Part shown: positions 47,422-61,981 of the stretch, piece by piece
Numbering within the stretch: position 1 is the stretch's first letter
Layout: every line of letters begins with the position of its first letter
Source of the DNA: Zonotrichia leucophrys gambelii
Taxonomy: Eukaryota > Chordata > Aves > Passeriformes > Passerellidae
Assembly (NCBI RefSeq): GCF_028769735.1
Contig: NC_088169.1
Span: forward strand, 39,594,729-39,658,728
DNA: 64,000 nt
Direction of reading: 5' to 3'
Notes under the pieces: generated by a model
What the model was told of the DNA's origin: nothing
Databases searched by the model: none
The model's input: the letters and a program-made list of their open reading frames with translations, nothing else
Made by a program: the position numbers and the translations under genes

Positions 47422-47929
47422 TCAAATATGCTTGGCAGGGCAGTAAAAGGCAATCACCCAAACTACCATCAGACTAGAATACCTCAGTTAATAACTCATA
47501 GCTGCTCCCACCAAAGTTATTATTATGTGAGCTGTGGCCACTACTTCATAATTGATTTAACCTCTATCCTCACAGCAATATTATTAAATTCTTGGTTAAA
47601 GTGACTCAATGTTTAATTTTTTAATTAAACTGAGTCTTTGTGAAGCATTCACAGACAGTACCGATCTGCATATTTCATCTCTGTTACTGACACAATTATT
47701 TACACAACATGTGATACTCTCTGACTATCCTCCTAATGAGAATAGTCAGAAAGAAAGCTAGGAAAATTTCCTGAAATGCAAATCAAACTCAAAGATAACG
47801 GACTTTGAATAAATATTTTATTGGTTCTCCACTTCACTGAGCAATCTATTTTTAAAATTGATTTATATTTGCAATTTATATTTATATTTACAGTTTCCAT
47901 TGTAGGATTTCTTTTAGAGATTCATTTTC

Positions 47930-48032
47930 ATAGAATCAGAGAATGGTTTGGTTTAAAAGAGTCTTTAAAGATCATCTAGGTCTGGCCCCCTGCCATGGAC
48001 AGAGATTCCTCCCACCAGACCAGGGTGCCCAG
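47930..48032 (-). mobile_element. CR1 LINE 3' end, - orientation
   Basis: On the + strand it reads CATAGAATCAGAGAATGG, TTAAAGATCATCTAGGTCTG, and CCCCCTGCCATGGACAGAG, the reverse complement of a CR1 3' terminus. It is only about 100 bp long and heavily truncated. It makes a cluster of three CR1 pieces within 1.3 kb. Confidence 0.92.
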
Positions 48033-51000
48033 ATTCTACACATTCTGTCTTATCTTATTATGTATCTAAACTATATTTATTCCTCATACCAGCATTTTTC
48101 TGAGTGCAATCCAACAGAATGATTGCTCAGACACTTGGAGCTACCACTGGTTTAGATCCAAAAGGTGTTTTCCAGAGTCACCAGGCTAATACTCAGCTGG
48201 TTTAAAGGTGAAATACAACTAGCAGTGCACTTATTTCAATCACTAGAAAATTTTGTTGTGTTTTTTAACTGCCGTTCTTTGTTAAAAAAACAAACAAGCA
48301 AATCAAACAAACAAAAAAGAAAACAAAAACACCACAAAAGCACTATTTACACAGCATTTGAACTCCTTCTTAAGTCTGTTGCTAATCAGTGAATTTCTCT
48401 ACTCTGGGAGAAGACTAGAAATGATCCACTAACCACAAGGTAAAAACCAGTCGACTGGAAAGAATTTTAGTGGCAATAATATAGGTAGGGTAACACAACC
48501 ATAGTTAGATATCTATTTTCAACATACCAGTTCACCACACTTGGCATAAATAGCAACAGGAGTGAGTCCGTGTATCAATAATTATATAAACCTAGTCTGG
48601 GAACAGGAAAAGGAACTCAGAACAACAAAGAATGCTGCTGAGAAAAAGAAATTCCTGAGTATTGCTGTGTAGAGTAACGTGAGGATGAAGAGAAGGAAAG
48701 GGTTTTAGGACTAGAAATAATTAGCACTGGTTTTATCCATCACAATACTCTCACTACTCAGTATAATTTTAGGAAGAAACATGCAGATTATCTGAAAGTT
48801 TTAAAGCTTCCAGTTTGTCTGTCAAATCTGCAAAGAAATAGAATTGAGGACATTTCAAAGAGAGATAAGATCAAAGTTTAACAGATCACTCTTCTAACAT
48901 TATTCACTAATAAATTTTTTAAGTAGGACACATTGCAAAAATGTTTCTTTTCTTTAAATTTTAACTATATCCAACATGGCTGAAATTTGGCTGACAATGC
49001 AATACTGGTTTGGCTAATAAAGGGGTGCTTTCATCAGCAGATGAAAACTGCAACACACCAAGCAGAGTGGTGAAAGGGCAGTCAGGCAGCTCAGCACTCT
49101 ATACTTCAAAATGGACTCAATAATTAAAATATTTACAAATTTGACTACAAGGTGCTCAAAGAAGACCACTGCTGCTGTGTAAGGCAGGCAGCTATGCATA
49201 CTTGAGTGGAAAAACAGGACAAGGGAAGAACAAAACTAGTTATGTGCCTTAAAGGCCGAGGAACTCAGCTGGGAAGAGGAGAAGTAGCTGCAATCTGCCA
49301 TTATCCGGTCTGACGTGGGGAAATGGTTCTGAAAATAGGGATCAAAATTTGCATTCCTCATACAATACCTCAAGTGCAGGGTATCTCCCTCTATCTCTCT
49401 AAGACTTGGCAATTACAACATATTGCAAGCATGGAGCAAATTTTAATTCTGTCAATGGAACTTAGCACAGAGCTCCCACCCCCAGTCTTGTAGGCAAGTG
49501 CTCTCAGCAGCAAGGGGAGCTGCAAAAAGTGACCACTTCTACCTCTCACTGCTATGAATTTTCATCAGTGTAGCCACAGCTGCTGGGCTTTGGGTTGAAC
49601 TCAATTCTGCCCACCCATGCTAGATGTTTTCCAAAGACTGTTCTTCCAGGAGACTTGAGCTGCACTCAGGTACTTTGTTTCAGCAGCACAGGGAGGAGAA
49701 GTGATTTGATATCCAGTTCTGCAGAGCAGGGCTGCTGAGAAGACACAGGTACCTTTAGTTAGACAGCTGTGAAACCCATTTTAGGTGTCCTGAGGACACT
49801 CAGAAGGTTACTGTATCCTAAACCTCCTGGATCACTTTCTTGGACTCAGACACACAAGCTGTACTTGAATTTTGCTGTAGGTGGCAAAATGGGCACTTGA
49901 ACTGCTCTGAACCTTTAAGCCTGATGCTTAGACATCTGTATACATGATACCGAGACGCTGTTGTCAAAGAAGTGTAACACACTTTTTTTAAATTGATTTC
50001 TGTAACACTGATTAGTGACAATTATCTATCTACCTTCATGTCTCTATGGATTACTTTCTACAGACAAATTTCACTCATGATGAAATTGTATCTACCAATT
50101 ACAGTCACATGGCTCAGATCCTCCACCCCTTTTTCATGTACAGACAACTTTTCTTATTCCTCCAATTCTTTTGACTTACTATGTTTCCAAACATGGAATT
50201 CTAGATACTTGTTCAAACAGCTAGAGCTTGGTTGTAAGTTTTTTGTTACTAAATATCTGAAATGAGACAAGGCAGAATTCTCAGCGTCTCCGGCTCTCCT
50301 CACATGGTATGTGATAATCAGGAACTTATTTGCTCATATATGAAGACTTCAAGATCACAGTGCAGATTATGAAGGCAATGTTTGAGGTACACCATCAGTG
50401 ACTAAGTCTCAGTTGTATGGTCACCTGTAATGCAAAAAAGGGTTCTGTTTTTCACCGTTTCAGTGCTTTAGCTGCACTGTTTAACAGTTTCCTGTAAGAC
50501 AGTTCATTGTCATTATAAGGGAACAGATACAAGAGCAATCCATAGCCATCTTCATGGCTGACTCATGTTTGTGGTAGTTGAGCTTATTGTCCTTCCTTGT
50601 TATTCTTTCATGGAACCAATGGCTTCAAATATGATTAATCAACACAACTCCCTTCTCCCCTTTCTGATTATTTGCTAATTTTGGAAGATAAGGACTTTTG
50701 ACTGCAGAGTCCATAGTCACAATGATATTGAAGCTTCAAAGTCTGCTGACCTACAGCATCACCAAGGTTTACTGCAGTCAGATAAGTCTGTAGTTCCACT
50801 TAAGGAGTGTCAGAGGACTTGGTACCAGTTGGGATCCTACCTCAAGATCGATTACAGGCATTGGATTTCTCTTTTCTCTTTAATATAAAACAAAACTAAA
50901 ATGTCTCTGCTGCAGTTATGGAGGGAAAGCTTGCTAAAACTTGCAGCTGTAACTTGCCTCATGATATCATATTACATGATCTTCACTGTTTATATATTTG

Positions 51001-54000
51001 ATAGAGCATAATTTAATGATTTCATAGAATCAAATTAATTTCTCCTATGCTGTATTCATTTTAAAATAGAATCAATATTATTTACCCTACCTGACAATAA
51101 TGCCCTGTGTTTCACATACAATTGATTCAATAGCAGCAGGTAGTTATCAATGAATGCACTTTGCTGTGGTAAATGAACACAATCAATACCCAGAAATGTG
51201 AGTTTTCTGGTGTGTGACTGAATTGTAACTGAAGTGAAAGCTGAGTCTTGTCTTTTTCTGCTTCTTCTAGGTTTCATATAAGGAGAATCTGGATTTAACA
51301 GGCAGCACCAGTACAGTAACAATCTGAAAAATTACCAGGCAACACCACTGAGCATCTAAGGTTATGCCACATGAGGTAGCCAACAGAAAAAAAGGAAACT
51401 TCAAAAAAGAAATGTTGAAGATTCTCAGCATTTCTTGAAAAGTATTTGTTTGAACTCTTGAGCATCATATGAGTATCATGCGAAAGACAACTCTGTATTT
51501 TAAAGGGCACACTGAAAAAATTTCAATTTGTTTTGTTCAAAACAGAGTAAGAAAGAAATGTTTAGTTCTAGGGAGGGCATCCAATGACAGCGTTTTTCAA
51601 TTAGAAAAGAATGTATGAATGTAATATCAGTTAATATAAGCTAAGATTCATTTTAAGTTGTATTACATACATTGAAAACAAAGCTAATGTCAATGAGAGT
51701 GACAAAACAATTCTCTTAACTTCAAAATCAAGTAAAAATAGAGACTTTGGCAAAGTCATTTTGTTTACAGCTACTTAAAGTAAAATGTGAGGAAAGAAGA
51801 TTTTAGAAGACATTAGAGATAAGGGTGGGATAAGCTCCCCTTTCAGTGGGAGCTGCTCTTCTGGTTGCTCTTTCTCCCTTACAGACCATAGCTTTGAACT
51901 CCCACAATCCTTCAGCTTGTCATCTTTTTAAGGCAGTCCCCATTTTTCCTAGAGTAACTGAGCCTGGCCTGCACCACTCTGAAGCCATGATGCAGCAGTC
52001 ACTTTCCCAGCCACCAAGGCATCACTTCTTTCTAGCCACTTCCTCAACCTTTACACATACTGAGCAATCCTGCTTTGCTTATAGAAAATTCTAGGAAGTA
52101 CACTGAAGAAAAGCTTAGTTCCACAGCACACTTCAGCACATGCTTTACTACTGATTTAATATTCAGATATTCTTTGTGTAAGAGCCAGGAAAACAAAATC
52201 AGAATGCTTACAATAACACTGGAACATTTATATATATTTATGGTGAGAGAGAGAAAGAGAATAGTGATTCAAAATATAAACAATCTTTACTGCTCACATC
52301 TTTCAGAAATCAACTACAACTTTACAGCTTTTTTACACATATGTTCTAAAACTTAAGTTGCCTTCCTTGAAAAAAACTGTGAATTCCTGAAAATCTAGAG
52401 TAGTTCTTTTCCTTAAAAAAAACAACCTGCTCGTATATTACATCTATCATTGTTTTGCTATTTGCTTGCAAAAAAATACAGCAAGCCAGTGTGTGCAATC
52501 CATACTTCCTTTTACCTGTGTTTCATAAAAACATCCTTATGACAAACATAATCTCCTACAATTCTCACAAAAACAGAACAGAAATGCTATATCTAGCTTG
52601 ACAGAATAAATATAAAACTGAACTGCAATTAACAACATATGCTTTATATTGTTTCCTGTGTAATATTAAACCACAAGCAGAAGATAAATGCCCATAATTC
52701 ACTTTCTGGTGCCCATGATGACAAACAATACTCAATATAGCATATGTAAAATGCAGAGAGCCACTGCAACTGCTGGAGTCCACAAAACTGAAGGTTTGAC
52801 AATGGGGGCAGTAAGGCAACTTAGTCTAGGAGTCAGCAACCACCACCAAAGAATATTTTATCTTTGCTGGTTTTTCTTTTTGTTTCCATTCCTCCCAGCC
52901 TCATCTTCTCAAAGTTTGCCTTTTATATTTGAAATATTAGCTATTAATTGGCTTCATTAATTTCACTAATTTAACATTCACATGAACAATGTGGGAAACT
53001 AATTAAGCTTCTTTATCACATATAGAACCATATTACCTGAACACACAAAGTGCAAACATCATCTGATTCATTCATTTCTACATTAAACTGTTCCCTTTTT
53101 ACCTAAATTCAATCTGAATAAACAACATTATTTATAACACAAGCACAGAAGTTCACAGTGTGTATGTACAAATTAAATTTATACATTTACATAAGTAAAT
53201 GCAAGAATCTATTTCTGTTTCAAGGTTGTAAAACCTTTTATCTTACAGCTGTGAGTGTTCCTCTTGCACAGGAAAGAATGTATTGAGCAGGAGGGGATTA
53301 AGTGGAAGGGAGTTTATTATGATCAGCAACATGAAACATGGAACAAAACAAGGCTTTCTCTTGCTCTCATACATTTGAAAAGCATTCTAAAGGAAGTGTT
53401 GTTATTCAGTTAAGGTATTAAAATAGTACATCACACAGTAAAAAAAAATTCTGCCAGTAATGCTCCCAGTAAATTCCAGACTTGAAGAGAAACTTTCTGT
53501 AACATCTCAGCTTTAGGGGTGAAGTTCAAGTGTCATTGCTATTTGGGATGCTTTAAGGTATCCCATCTGGCTTCTGCATGTTGCTCTAGAAAACCACAGG
53601 GCAAAATTAGACTGTTCTTTTTTTCAGTTCTGAAAAATGCTGTCCCTTTGCCAGGAAACAGTAGCAAAATATCACAGGACAGAACAACAGAACTACACTC
53701 TACCTGAAAAGAAAGCACGGGTATATGTTTTTTTCATAGTGGGATAATGGGAAAAACATTCACAAAAGGCCCTTCTGTAAAAAAATAAAAATGAGGCAAG
53801 TCATACATATGCTGATGGATGGCTGGGAAGGAGGTTCATGTCTTCCCTCCATGGCAGCTGAGTTTGCTTAAGACAAAGAGCTTCTTACTTTTCTACAGGC
53901 AACTTTCCTCCAGACAGAGTAACTAAGGATGTTACTGTAGGTCCACACATTACTGAATAGAAAAACAGATTTTGAGACAGCTCAGTGTTACACCTTACGT

Positions 54001-54421
54001 ATTTGGTTTTGGAGTAAAGCTGTGGTTTGCCTGTCTGAAGCTCTTCTTACAGGTGATTATGGTATCTTGTTCCTGGAGAATTTGTTTGTCCTTGCACTCA
54101 GAGTTCTCCTCCTTACCCCATCAATCCTTTGTGACAAAAACTTATTCCTCACAAAAAACACATGAGGAGAGTATTTCTTGTTTCATTGGCTTGGAGTTGT
54201 CATGGCTGGAAATACAGGATATTTCATAGAGAAGACATTGAAATCTGGGCCAGAGAACATGGCTCTGAAACATCCCTGGGCAAGTGCCTCATCCCCATGA
54301 GTCTTTAGAACAATGATAGCAACATACTAGTACTCCCTCAAATGATTTAAAACAACTCAGAATTAAAAACAATGGAAGAAAACAGAAGCTTAGTTCATAT
54401 GCCCAGAACTAGAAAGCCTAA

Positions 54422-54447
54422 GATGATGATGATGATTATTATTATTA
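54422..54447 (+). repeat. ATG/ATT trinucleotide repeat
   Basis: About five ATG-type units run directly into ATT units. A compound microsatellite. Confidence 0.85.
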
Positions 54448-55471
54448 GAGAAACATCCAAGCCTTTTCCTTTAAACCTTGAGTCATTTCTTTACTTGATG
54501 AAACAAAAACACAAAGTACAACATTTCGCAGAAATAAAACAATACAGAAATACTGAAATGGATACAAAACATGTCAAAAAAAACTTCAAATAAGAATGGG
54601 TTATAGCCAATCATGACACCGAGAACAGATCAAATGACCTCCCAATATATCTTGTACTCTATGAGAGTTTAACAATGCTCAAAAAAAAGTGTGTGACGGG
54701 GGCAGATGAAAGTGATGAACCTACTTTGGATGCCTTTCTTAGCAACTTCTATTTTTACATGATCTGACCTGTTGCCTTTGCTCATCACCCAAAATAATAC
54801 TGAGACCCCTCCTCCCCTGCCAAAGTCACCCCACCAAGCTCCACAATGAGTTCCATTGATTCTCAAGACATATTGTCAACTACCTAATAATTTAACGGGT
54901 AGGCACAGCTCTTTCGGTTGAAGCTTCAGTTTCTCAAACAAAAGCTAACCACCTGAGACCACAGAGGACAGGATATGAGCTACTTATAGCAACACTGGAC
55001 CAGTGAACAAGAATAGCAGGAAAGCTGCTTATTTTATTTTTTTTTCTCCAGCAAAGCCCTTTGAAGTAAACTATTTATTAAACATTATAATACTCGAAAC
55101 AAAAATCTTTGAAGGCAGGTTATCCTCCTCTGCACCATGTCCCGTTGTGAATGAATTGCTTCCTTTTCCTTTTTGGATTTTTTTCACTTGTGAAACTGAC
55201 ACTCAAATTGTTCTCTTAAGCTACTTGGGCAAGCCTTCGCCTTTGCCGAGAGGAAAAATCCATCCATCAACAACAGGATCATTAAAAATATTTATAACTC
55301 AAACTACTTCAATATCACTGCACTGTAAGCAGCCACTCTGTTCATCAGGCAATGTTATATAAATACAATAAATAAGTTCCTTGTGCACAGAAAAACAGTA
55401 TTGATTAATAAGTAATGATGCAAACAGATCATCTGAAACAGAAACAAGCTAACAGTAAGGCTTAATTTTTC

Positions 55472-55491
55472 ACTTTTTTAATTAAAAAAGT
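55472..55491. repeat. 20 bp perfect AT palindrome
   Basis: ACTTTTTTAATTAAAAAAGT is its own reverse complement. It is intronic with no gene context. Confidence 0.9.
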
Positions 55492-56329
55492 AAATTTTCT
55501 CCATTAACCCTGTTACTGATGAATACATGTGTTTTTTCTTTGTTCTTCTGATTAAAACATTCATCTCTCTCCCTCTCTGCTGGTGAAAGGACTAATTTGT
55601 CTCTACAGCATCACTGTAGTATCACTGGAAGTTTCAAAATCAGACACAGAGAATTGTCTTTTCAAATACATGCATTTGGGCTGCAGAGACAGAATTGTCA
55701 CACACTGTGCTGTATTTGCATCTTTGAAAATCTGGCACTGATGTGCAGTGAAGAAGGGGAGTGCTCTGAAATGACTACTCAGAACTGTCTGAGCCTGAGA
55801 AATTCCCTGGCGAAAGCCTGGGAAATAATCAGAAGTGAACTGAAACTCCCAGTGGGCCACCATGCATGCCTGCATAGTAAAGATGTCACTGGCAAGCTGT
55901 AGAAAAAATCATATTAGAAAAGGTTTTAAGAGTTCTCTACAGAGAGAAAGATTTTACTTCAACTAAGAGACAGGGGAGAACTATTGATATCCTGATTCCT
56001 GAAACATGAAGAATTTGTGATTTCCACCGATTTGCATGCATGCAAGAGGAATCTATCACATCTGAAAATGTAATCACAAAAATACAACACATAATTCCCA
56101 ACTAATTTCTTACCTAAGGAGCAGGCCCAGCCTTTTTTCATGCAAAACAAGCCACTTTTCTTTGAGTAGATCTCAATTTGTTCTGCCTTGTGATTTCAAA
56201 TACAACCTGGCACACGAACAAACGATGACCAAGCACTAATAATATTGAATAAATCTTCTCCATTTCTTAGAGACCAAATGTGTCCATCTGACAATAATTT
56301 CTATTGCATATCATATTTTTGCATTTCAC

Positions 56330-56448
56330 AGAATCACAAAATATTCTGAGTTGGAAGGAGCTCATAGGAATCATTAAGTCCAGCCCTCACGTGGTGATTG
56401 AACCCATGACCTTGGTGTTAATAGCACCACACTTTAACCAATTTCACC
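56330..56448 (-). mobile_element. tRNA-Ile-headed SINE with CR1-like tail (TguSINE1-like)
   Basis: Read on the minus strand, the first part resembles a tRNA-Ile gene from its D arm through its T arm: TTGGTTAAAGTGTGGTGCTA, then TTAACACCAAGGTCATGG, then GGTTCAATCACC. GGTTCAATC fits the pol III B box. The second part, GGACTTAATGATTCCTATGA then GCTCCTTCCAACTCAGAATA, ends TGATTCTGTGAAA, which is a CR1 3' end. A tRNA head with a CR1 tail fits the songbird SINE family I know as TguSINE1, mobilised by CR1 machinery. The anticodon loop and head are mutated, so this is a fossil copy, not a functional tRNA gene. Confidence 0.85.
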
Positions 56449-58219
56449 TTCCAGAAACACCTATAAAGAATTTTTAAAGCACATGTAAGAACTTTCAGTA
56501 GAGGCAAAAAACTGGATTTTTTACCCTCCACTGAAATGCTTTCTTGTCTATAGAAGTGGTCTAGATGCCTCCCACTTAAGTCTGTCACCAGCAATCAGCC
56601 TTAATTTATCTGTGCTGCATATAAATAACTTGTATTCCCACCATCCTAAGCTGAAATTTGGTGGACTTACTCAATGCCACAGTCCTGACTTTTGAAGAAT
56701 AAAGAATCCATTCTTTAATAATTTTTCATACTATTGGGAGGTGTCAACTTGCCTTTAGCCATGTTACTGCCTCTACCACAAGAACATAGCAGCAAGAAGA
56801 TGGAAAAATGACACACACTTGTAAAATTTGTATTTGTGCCAACCACTGAAATACTGGAGAACTTGGAGAAGGATTCTTTCTGGTGAGAAAACCAGAGTCT
56901 AAACTCATAATTTGCTGGAGATTTTACAGACTTTCTGTGGAATTGAAGTGCTCTGAATATAAACTGTTACAAATGAAGAAAGATTTCTTGGGCATTCATA
57001 ATTCTATTACTTATGAATCCTTAGTCACACGGAAACTACTGAGAAAAGCAGTGCATGAACTGAGGGTTTGTCCTCTTTTGCTTTGCATGAGTTCATTCAA
57101 AGAGGCTTTAAGTAGGCAAAAAAGCAATAATGAATGCAGCTAAATGATGGATCAAGGTAAAAATGTCTATACAGATCTCAGTTCATAATAGCATGCCAGT
57201 ATTTTAGGTGCTTTCAAGGATAAGGCTACGATGCCTCATTCACTGTAGCACTTTCCTAAGGGCCTTAAATGTGTCAGCAACCTCTCTACCAGCTCTCAGA
57301 AGAGGTTGATAGTTTTGGGGTCACTCTTCAGAATGGACAACTTTAGTAGTTCCATTCCTAAATCTTTTTAAAAGCCTCCTAAGTTATTTGGAGAAATTGC
57401 AGAATTGAGTGATCTCAAAAACAGCCATAATAAAACTCTGCAGTTCCCCTGAAATTGCTTCACTTCAAAATTCACGAAGACTGAATCAAAGGGAGAAGGA
57501 GGTGGTTGTAGGCTGTTGTTTCCCCAGGACTCTTCCTATCTGAAAGTCTTTCCACTGTTTGTCTTCACACCTCCAAGTGGAACTGAATCTCATTCACAAG
57601 CTCTCTCATAATATGCCTCATTTATACCAAGCATTTAAATCTGAGCCTGAATTTCAACTCACCATCTGGCAAGCACAGACACAAAGTGAGTAACTTGATG
57701 GATAAGACGTAGGTATTAATAAAAGGTTTCCATTATTTCTCCAAGATCATTTAGTTAAGTTCCACTACAAAATAACTAAATGTTGCATTTACATAGCAGA
57801 TTTTAATGTATTTTTAATTTACAATGCTGAATTAATTTTTATCTTTTTTGTGTTTCCAGTTTTGTTATAAACAAAACTTTTTTTACTGTTACTTTAAAAA
57901 GCATTTTCCAGCTATGCATGGAACTGCCAATAGGAGCTACAGTTTACTTAGTTCATGCATTGTATTCCTCACCACTGCACATCCTACACTTCAACACCAC
58001 AGTCAGCAGCTTATGTGTCCTCATGTGTCAAAACTCTACATCAAGTTTTGCTCATCTTTACAACTTTTTTGCAGTCCTCACTGAATCAGCTGCAAGGCCA
58101 CTGCATGTTCAATAACCAGAGTCTGGAACTGTGGCAGGGAGGAGGCAGGCACCCAGGGAAAATCAGAGGGCAAATTGAGGACCAGGAAAAAGTAATTTGC
58201 AATTAATGAAGTAGCAACT

Positions 58220-58520
58220 GGAAAGAAGCTTCATTCATGCATTCAGCACTGAAGCTTAGCTCAATTAGAGATACTCTCCCAGTAATGCGAGCAGAATCTG
58301 ATCCTTAATATGCATATACCTTTGCAAAACCCTTTCAAGGGTAAGAAAAAGAATCTTGAAATAATGGCAAAACCAGCTCATTACATCATTTCTGGACATC
58401 ATTTATATCAGCTACTGCCATCTCCAAGGTCCATAATAGCGTGATTTTATTAATTCTAACAAAATCTGATTTTGCATTCAGGCAGTCAACGTGATTCTAA
58501 GTGACAATATCTCAACCTGA
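58220..58520. promoter_or_regulatory. Candidate conserved noncoding element
   Basis: Contains GCTTAGCTCAATTAGAGA near 58252, CCTTAATATGCATATACC near 58303, and GTGATTTTATTAATTCTAAC near 58441, with two retained CpGs. There is no coding frame. The call is weak and rests on texture alone. Confidence 0.2.
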
Positions 58521-61500
58521 AAGTCAGCAAAACATAAAATAACATCAGTAGAATATTAAAAACTCCCACTGAGATAAATAGAAATATGAAGGTTCAGGCA
58601 GAGCCAAATAGATTAGTGCTCACTTTCTACTCATTATGTGCTTTTAGCAAGCACAGTACAGGTTTATAATTTGACAGGGAAGAAATTACACTTTTTAGCT
58701 ATTTTCCAGCCTGATTCTCTAAGGCTGCTCCTTCCTTTAAAGACAGCATAGTATTATTACCCATAAAACTATGACTAGACAAAGAGCTCTGAACAGTGAT
58801 GTCCATGTTGCTGGGATATATATTACCCTCTCAAAATAAGTCTTGGGAGAAACACTGAAACCCAGGAGAAAAAGAAAAAGTGGGGGGGGGGGAAGGGGAA
58901 ATTGTTCTTTGACATCCTCCTTACTTCAGAACTTATTTGTAGAATGGAGTCAAATGTTGCATCAGCAATTAAACTTTGACTTCTACTGGAGTAATATTGA
59001 TGTAGAGTGCGTCCCAGAGCAGCACTGCCCAGCCCTGTGCTTGGGGTTAGCTCCAGTGCTAAACAGCACGTTGACGACCGACACAGGAAATCCCTCTCCT
59101 GTTCCTTGAGTTGAACCAAAGGGCTGGCATAAAGAAATGTCCAAAGTATTAAGAGCAACAAAAACTATGGGCTCAGAGTCAGATTTCAAAGGCATTTAGG
59201 TGCCTAACATGCATTCATTTTAGTGGGACTAAGCTGCCTCTGAAACTCTGGCCTTCAGTCTTCACTATTCTTAAGCCACTCCAGATCTTGTGGCTCTGTC
59301 AGGATGTAAAAGCAATTACATTTCACAACTTTGAATCCAACAATATATTTTGGAAATCATTCAAAGTACATGTTTTTTTTAACATAAAGTTTCCTTGTCC
59401 AATAAAATACACTGGAATTTTAAATGCCTGGTATTCGCAGGTCTCCCTCCTTTTCTTTAGATTAAGGCCAGAAGATACAATCTGGTGAAATCTCTGGTGA
59501 AACATCCAAATTAACTCTGCTTTCTTTCTTTATGTGGAAGAAGTGTTCAATGGACAATCCTTTGACAAATATTTGATAAATAGTAAAATATACAATCTCA
59601 GGTTTACTAATGTACTTGCTCCTGAGCAAAACCACTGCCCATAGAATCCTAATCCCCACAAAAACTAGTGCAGATGTTATAGTATCAGATATTGGCATTT
59701 GAGGTGTCCATTCCCATACAACTCCAAGATTAATTCAGCCAAACAAATATCAGCTTGGCTTGTAAAGGAATCCAGTGTAATGAAACACATTGAAAATGAG
59801 AAAACCAAACCCTCATTTTTATACACTAGGCAGGCATGCATACAGTTGAGCGCACAGAATCGATATGAGAATATTTTAATAAAAAGAAACACAGGCAGCT
59901 GTAATATCTAAACATAGGTAGCTATAATATCTGTTAATGCTAGGTCATTTCATGAAACAAAGCTCACACTGCACTGACAGCTGGTACACCAACCATTCAG
60001 AGCAGAAACTGAAAGTCCTCACCTCACCCATCCCATGCTTGATTTGTCCCTTTCTCTGGTTCCAGCTTCCCAACATCAAAGTCCAGGGATAGAGCCTGTG
60101 AAAACTTCTCAGACAAATCTTTATCCCCCTTCCCTACTGAAGCTGCAGCAAGGAACAGGCTATGAACTTAGGTGTTGCCTTTTTTCCTCACAACCTCATT
60201 GGCTGGTTTAATAAAAAAGATGCTGCTAATCCCTGTGAAACTTGCCACAGTTTATACCAGTTGTTCTCCTTTCAGAAAGTCTTGCTTTTAATATCTACTG
60301 ATGTTATACAAAGAAATCACACTGAAAATATGTATATTAGCTCTTTAAACACTTCTTTCTCCTCACTAGAAAAGGTTACTGGGCAAGGACATTAACCTCC
60401 TTCATAGAACAATGCACACTGCCTCTCACAGGGACGAGCAGAAATCTTGTCTTTCAGGAGAACACTGCTTTCTGTCTGACCCTATGAAGCAGTATCCTTC
60501 TCTTCCCCAATGGAGAAGATGGCCTCTCAGACCTGCTTGTAGCTGGTTAACACTCCTGAAAAATCACTCCTTAGAAGAATAACACACCTCCCTTTAAGCA
60601 CCTGCTTGAGTAATTTCAGGAAATTTGTTCCTGACTCAGGCTAATCCTTCCTGGCTAGTCATCTTCCCTTTCCTTCCCAATTCACTATTATCCTTTAATT
60701 GTTGACTTGATCTCTCATGTTCCAAGTCAGAGCTCCTTCCTCACTCCTGTGCAGGACTGGTTCAACAGGAATCCCCAAGATGGTTAACATCTGATCAGCC
60801 TCATGTCTTTTTATGAGGAAACTTCACTTCAACATGAAACCAAAGGCAGTAGTTTTGGTTAGAAAAGACAAGGTTTTATTCTTCTTCTATTAAGGTACAA
60901 AATTGAAAAATTTATAACCTGAAAATTATTTAGTGTTTTTACCCCTTTGCCCTCATTTAACCTTAGACATGAAACTTGTTGGGGGTTGGAAGTAAAAATA
61001 AATGTAGAGTAGCTGCATTTTCTTTCATCTTTCTTCTGGAATTCAAACAAAACTACCATGTGATAAATGGCCATTTGTGCCACAGATGTTAATGCAATAC
61101 TAAATGAGACAAAAATCACCAGTGAAGTTTGCAAGGCTCCCTGTGATGTATGGTCATCAGACAACACAGACTGGCACAAGCCTCAACTCATTTTGCATAT
61201 GCAACCAATACAGGTTTCAATTATTAATGACAGTGTTCTCCTCACACACAGTTGGGTTAATTAAATGCAACCACAACCACATTCCAACCTTAACAAAAAA
61301 TTTAAATGGTCCCTAAAGCAAGTACTAGCAACATACAAAGGAAACATTTGAAATGAGTTCACAGATAATTTTACAATTTGTACTTGCAAGGTGGAGTACC
61401 TGTTACTGGCAGAACATAGGGAGGGGCCGTCCAGCATATTAAAAAGAACAGTTTAAGCCATCATTTGGCTCAAAGTCACAGCACATTCCAAGAACCCCAT

Positions 61501-61981
61501 AAATAAAGACATGTGCAATGTTAACTTTCTCTTTTATGCTGACAGCTTTTTTCTCCCATATAATGACCTTCCTGCACAGTGTGTGTTACCATAAAAAGAA
61601 ACAGAGCCCAGTAAAATTAGAGGAACTGCTTAATATCAAAACCTTTTATCTGAGGAAGACACCACTGCCAGTGTAAATATAAAAAAGCACAAGAATTAAA
61701 AAGTATTTGTTTTGCTGTCTCTTCTTTTAGTTTAGATTGTTCAAACAAACCTAGCTCAAGTTTTCAGTCACTCTGCACTAGATGGTCCTCCCAAAGGCTG
61801 AAATGCTACTCCAGAGAATGTGAACTTGGCTCCAATTTCAGACAATTTTCCTCTTCTTTTTCTGACAAAAAGTATTTGAACGCTTTGTCCGAAGCCAAGA
61901 ATTTGGATATGAAAGGCACACCAGTAAACAAGTCACCAAAATGGGCCACTACTACACAGACTGTAGTGCATGCTTGTTTTG

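Noticed and set aside
51023..51036. TTCATAGAATCAAA, possible CR1 3' end remnant
   Set aside because: The match is confined to a common short word, with no CR1 sequence on either side.
53400..53500. Minus-strand frame containing WNL, considered as the PCCA TSTWNLASP exon
   Set aside because: Flanking residues do not match PCCA on either side and no suitable splice sites border it.
56384..56440. Functional tRNA-Ile gene on the minus strand
   Set aside because: The acceptor arm is absent, the anticodon region is altered, and the 3' part runs into a CR1-like tail, so it is a SINE.
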